Below are positions 60,803 through 64,000 of a DNA stretch of 64,000 bases, piece after piece. A program made the position numbers and the translations under genes. The notes under the pieces are model-generated. The model was not told the origin of the DNA, made no database searches, and was given only the letters and a program-made list of their open reading frames with translations. The DNA is from Melioribacteraceae bacterium (GTDB taxonomy: Bacteria > Bacteroidota > Ignavibacteria > Ignavibacteriales > Melioribacteraceae), in assembly GCA_021647785.1 (NCBI GenBank), contig JAKIUC010000005.1, positions 1 through 64,000 on the forward strand. Direction: 5' to 3'. Position 1 is the stretch's first letter; every line of letters starts with the position of its first letter.

Positions 60803-63800
60803 ATGAGATTCAAATCACAAGAATCAAAAATAAAAAATATTGAGAAACTAACTATTAGTTTATCTAGCCCTGATCATATTCTTTCAAGATCGCACGGAGA
60901 AGCTACAAAACCAGAGACTATTAATTATCGTTCTTTTAGACCTGAAAAAGATGGTTTATTTTGTGAAAAGATTTTTGGACCTGTAAAGGACTGGGAATGT
61001 GCATGTGGAAAATATAAAGGAATTAGATACAAAGGCATTGTATGCGATAGATGTGGTGTTGAAGTTACTCAGAAAAAAGTTCGTAGAGAGCGTATGGGAC
61101 ACATCACTCTTGCTGTTCCTGTTGTACATATTTGGTTCTTCAAAGCTCTACCTTCAAAAATTGGTAACATAATTGGAATGAAAACTAAAGAACTTGAAAG
61201 AGTTATTTATTACGAGTCATACGTTGTAATTAACCCAGGTACTACAGGATTACAATTCAAAGATTTAATTTCGGAAGATCAGTATTACGAAATAGTTTAC
61301 TCTCTTCCACACGATAACGATTCGTTAGAAGATGACGACCCAAATAAGTTTATTGCAAAAATTGGTGGCGATGGTGTTAAAGAATTGCTTAAATCAATTG
61401 ATGTTGAAGCAACATTTAGAGAATTAAAAGCTAACTTAAAAGAAGAGACTTCACAGCAAAAAAGAAATGATTTGTTAAAACGCCTTAGAGTTTTGGAAGC
61501 TTTTAGAGAAAACGATACTAAAGTTCCGAACAAACCAGAATGGATGATAATGAGTATTCTTCCAATTATTCCTCCAGAATTACGTCCATTAGTTCCCCTT
61601 GAAGGTGGAAGGTTTGCTACAAGTGATTTAAATGATCTATACAGAAGAGTAATAATTAGAAATAATAGATTAAAAAGATTAATAGATATTAAAGCCCCTG
61701 AAGTAATTCTTAGAAATGAAAAAAGAATGCTTCAAGAAGCTGTAGATGCATTGTTCGATAATTCACGAAGAGGAAGTGCTGTTCGTAGTGATGGTAACAG
61801 ACCACTAAAATCTTTAAGTGATATGCTAAAAGGTAAACAAGGTCGTTTCCGTCAAAACTTATTAGGAAAGCGTGTTGATTATTCCGGGCGTTCTGTAATT
61901 GTTGTTGGACCCGAGTTAAGATTACATCAATGTGGTCTTCCTAAAAATATGGCTATCGAATTATTTAAGCCATTTGTAATTAGAAAAATAATTGATCGCG
62001 GACATTACAAAACTGTAAAAAGTGCTAGAAAAGCTGTTGATAGAAAAGACCCAATTATTTGGGATATTCTTGAACGACTAATTGAAGGACATCCGGTTCT
62101 ACTAAACCGTGCTCCTACGCTTCACAGATTAGGTATTCAAGCTTTCCAGCCAATTTTAATTGATGGAAAAGCAATTCAACTCCATCCAATGGTTTGTACA
62201 GCTTTTAATGCCGATTTTGATGGCGATCAAATGGCTGTTCACGTTCCATTATCTTATGAAGCTCAGTTAGAAGCATCAATGTTAATGTTATCGAGCCATA
62301 ATATTCTTTCACCTCAAAATGGTAGTCCAATTGTTGTTCCTACTCAGGATATAGTTCTTGGATGTTACTATTTAACTAAGGTAAAACTTGGTGCTAGAGG
62401 AGAGGGGATGCTCTTTTCAGATACTCAAGAAGTACAAATTGCATATGATAATGATGCAATTGAACTTCATGCAAAAATAAAAGTTAAGATTGAAGGTGAA
62501 TTTGTTGAGACTACAGTTGGTAGAGTAATTTTCAATGAAATAGTTCCGAAGGAAATGGGATTCTGGAATGAACTGCTAATCAAAAAAGTATTTAGCGGAT
62601 TCATATATAAAATGTTCGTGAAACTTGGAAACCAAGTAACAGCTAATTTTCTTGATGATATAAAAGAATTAGGATTTAAATTTTCTACCCTTGCTGGAAT
62701 TTCAATTAGTTTTAGTGATATGATTGTGCCTGATGAAAAGAAAGATATGATTATAGAATCAAACAAAAAAGTTTCAGGAATTATGGATGAGCATGATCAA
62801 GGTTTTATTACCGATGCTGAAAGATATAATAAAATTATTGATGTTTGGACACACACAACAAGTGATGTTGCAATTAAGTTAATGGAAAAAATTAAAAGCG
62901 ATCAAAGCGGATTTAACTCACTTCATATGATGGTTGATTCAGGTGCAAGAGGTTCGCAAGAGCAGGTACGTCAGTTAGCTGGTATGCGTGGTTTAATGAT
63001 GAAACCACAGAAGTCACTTTCGGGTGCTTCTGGTGAAATTATTGAAAACCCTATTGTAGCTAATTTTAAAGAGGGTCTCTCAGTACTTGAGTACTTTATT
63101 TCTACTCACGGTGCACGTAAGGGTCTTGCTGATACTGCTCTTAAAACAGCAGATGCAGGTTACTTAACTCGTCGTTTAACAGATGTTGCCCAAGATGTTA
63201 TTGTTACTTCTGATGATTGCGGAACTATTAGAGGTATTGGTGTTTCTGCAATTAAAGATGTTGAACTTGAAAGAGAACCATTAGCAGAACGTATTACTGG
63301 GCGTGTTGCTCAAGAAGATATTTACGACCCCAGAACTGATGAATTAATTCTTGAAGCTGGTGATATGATTGATGAAGATAAAGCAGAAATGATTGATGAT
63401 TCTTCAATTGATTCAGTATATATTAGAACAGCTCTAACTTGTGAAGCCGAAAGAGGAATTTGTGCTAAATGTTATGGAAGAAACTTAACTACCGGACATA
63501 TAGTTGAAATAGGAGAAGCTGTTGGCATTATTGCAGCTCAATCAATTGGTGAGCCTGGCACACAGTTAACACTTAGAACATTCCACTTAGGTGGTACTTC
63601 ATCTCGTATTGCAAGTCAATCTCAAGTTGAAGCAAGTGTAGAAGGTAAAGTTATTTTCGAGAAAATTATGTTTGTTGAACGAGAAGATTTTCTTGGTAAA
63701 GTAAAAGTTGTTACTGGTCGTAGAGGTTCAATTGGTATATTTGATGACGATAATAGACAGATTAAAAAATATGAAATTCCCTATGGTGCTGAACTTCAAG

Positions 63801-64000
63801 TAGATGATGGGAATGTTATAAAGAAGGGTCAGCCTCTTTATAATCATGATCCATACAATGCTGTAATTTTAACTGATATCAAAGGTTTAGTTAGATTTGT
63901 TGATTTAGTTAACAATTCAACTATTCAGCAAATTGCTGATGATCAAACAGGTCACGTTCAAAAAGTTGTAATAGAATCGAAAGATAAAACATTAACTCCA
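60803..64000 (+). CDS. rpoC: DNA-directed RNA polymerase subunit beta' (partial, cut by window end)
   Basis: The first 1066 codons, open to the last base of the window. N-terminal zinc site uses C66, C68, C81 and C84. The catalytic NADFDGD (residues 469-475, three Asp holding Mg2+) is intact, and [13 protein letters not shown]-like and [18 protein letters not shown]-like motifs are present. About 350 codons should follow. AAGGAG seven nt before ATG. Confidence 0.97.
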   Translation, partial: MRFKSQESKIKNIEKLTISLSSPDHILSRSHGEATKPETINYRSFRPEKDGLFCEKIFGPVKDWECACGKYKGIRYKGIVCDRCGVEVTQKKVRRERMGHITLAVPVVHIWFFKALPSKIGNIIGMKTKELERVIYYESYVVINPGTTGLQFKDLISEDQYYEIVYSLPHDNDSLEDDDPNKFIAKIGGDGVKELLKSIDVEATFRELKANLKEETSQQKRNDLLKRLRVLEAFRENDTKVPNKPEWMIMSILPIIPPELRPLVPLEGGRFATSDLNDLYRRVIIRNNRLKRLIDIKAPEVILRNEKRMLQEAVDALFDNSRRGSAVRSDGNRPLKSLSDMLKGKQGRFRQNLLGKRVDYSGRSVIVVGPELRLHQCGLPKNMAIELFKPFVIRKIIDRGHYKTVKSARKAVDRKDPIIWDILERLIEGHPVLLNRAPTLHRLGIQAFQPILIDGKAIQLHPMVCTAFNADFDGDQMAVHVPLSYEAQLEASMLMLSSHNILSPQNGSPIVVPTQDIVLGCYYLTKVKLGARGEGMLFSDTQEVQIAYDNDAIELHAKIKVKIEGEFVETTVGRVIFNEIVPKEMGFWNELLIKKVFSGFIYKMFVKLGNQVTANFLDDIKELGFKFSTLAGISISFSDMIVPDEKKDMIIESNKKVSGIMDEHDQGFITDAERYNKIIDVWTHTTSDVAIKLMEKIKSDQSGFNSLHMMVDSGARGSQEQVRQLAGMRGLMMKPQKSLSGASGEIIENPIVANFKEGLSVLEYFISTHGARKGLADTALKTADAGYLTRRLTDVAQDVIVTSDDCGTIRGIGVSAIKDVELEREPLAERITGRVAQEDIYDPRTDELILEAGDMIDEDKAEMIDDSSIDSVYIRTALTCEAERGICAKCYGRNLTTGHIVEIGEAVGIIAAQSIGEPGTQLTLRTFHLGGTSSRIASQSQVEASVEGKVIFEKIMFVEREDFLGKVKVVTGRRGSIGIFDDDNRQIKKYEIPYGAELQVDDGNVIKKGQPLYNHDPYNAVILTDIKGLVRFVDLVNNSTIQQIADDQTGHVQKVVIESKDKTLTP

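Overview
The window looks like chromosome from a low-GC member of the Bacteroidota/Ignavibacteria side of the FCB group. Reasons: a C-terminal type IX secretion sorting domain with the NYPNPFNP signature (gene at 47581), two S46 dipeptidyl-peptidases, many lipoproteins and outer-membrane barrels, FCB-type promoters (TAnnTTTG) in front of two tRNA genes, and an RpoB with the lineage's large C-terminal insertion. Lineage is inferred from these marks; no rRNA is present.

Layout. 1-3.8 kb: LysE-type exporter, HisC/CobD-like PLP enzyme, CDP-alcohol phosphotransferase and a sugar/choline-phosphate-type cytidylyltransferase, which together look like a head-group pathway. 3.9-10.2 kb, minus strand: a cyclic-nucleotide-binding protein, AI-2E permease and two outer-membrane barrels in one operon, a Ca2+/Na+ antiporter, a small unknown gene and a phosphohexomutase. 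10.4-17.6 kb: BrnT-like/CopG toxin-antitoxin pair, a zinc-ribbon protein, two tandem S46 peptidases and an asparagine-synthetase-like protein without the glutaminase cysteine. 17.7-25.4 kb: accessory envelope region with lipoproteins, an SH3/barrel protein, a mazEF relic, UPF0158, an OmpA-family protein and several intergenic palindromic repeats. 25.4-33.6 kb: cysE-cysK, a small membrane protein, recQ, a coupled TauE-like/55-codon ORF/YwiC-like operon, and a PAS histidine kinase. 33.6-34.4 kb: decayed DNA, including a dnaE-type fragment.

34.4-45.4 kb is the most coherent unit. A PhnD-like binding protein, a histidine kinase and a sigma-54 response regulator lie divergent from a perfect sigma-54 promoter (38520-38534) that reads into a CYTH-like protein, a CYTH protein, an SLC13-type permease, a frameshifted DUF47/PhoU-like relic, a Na/Pi cotransporter with an added Ig-like domain, and an OprP-type porin. 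This looks like a ligand-sensing system for uptake of phosphate or a related oxyanion. 45.5-48.8 kb holds two lamin-tail-domain surface proteins flanking an SdiA-regulated-type lipoprotein; 49.1 kb is adk.

50-64 kb: tRNA-Lys, a GT9 glycosyltransferase and waaA (LPS core), then the classic translation/transcription cluster: tRNA-Tyr, tRNA-Gly, tRNA-Thr, rpmG, tRNA-Trp, secE, nusG, rplK, rplA, rplJ, rplL, rpoB, rpoC (cut by the window end). The usual tuf gene is missing between tRNA-Thr and rpmG. tRNA-Gly is the last unit of a 110-bp-period array whose first two units are tRNA-like decoys, and a GIY-YIG nuclease gene starts right at its 3' end.
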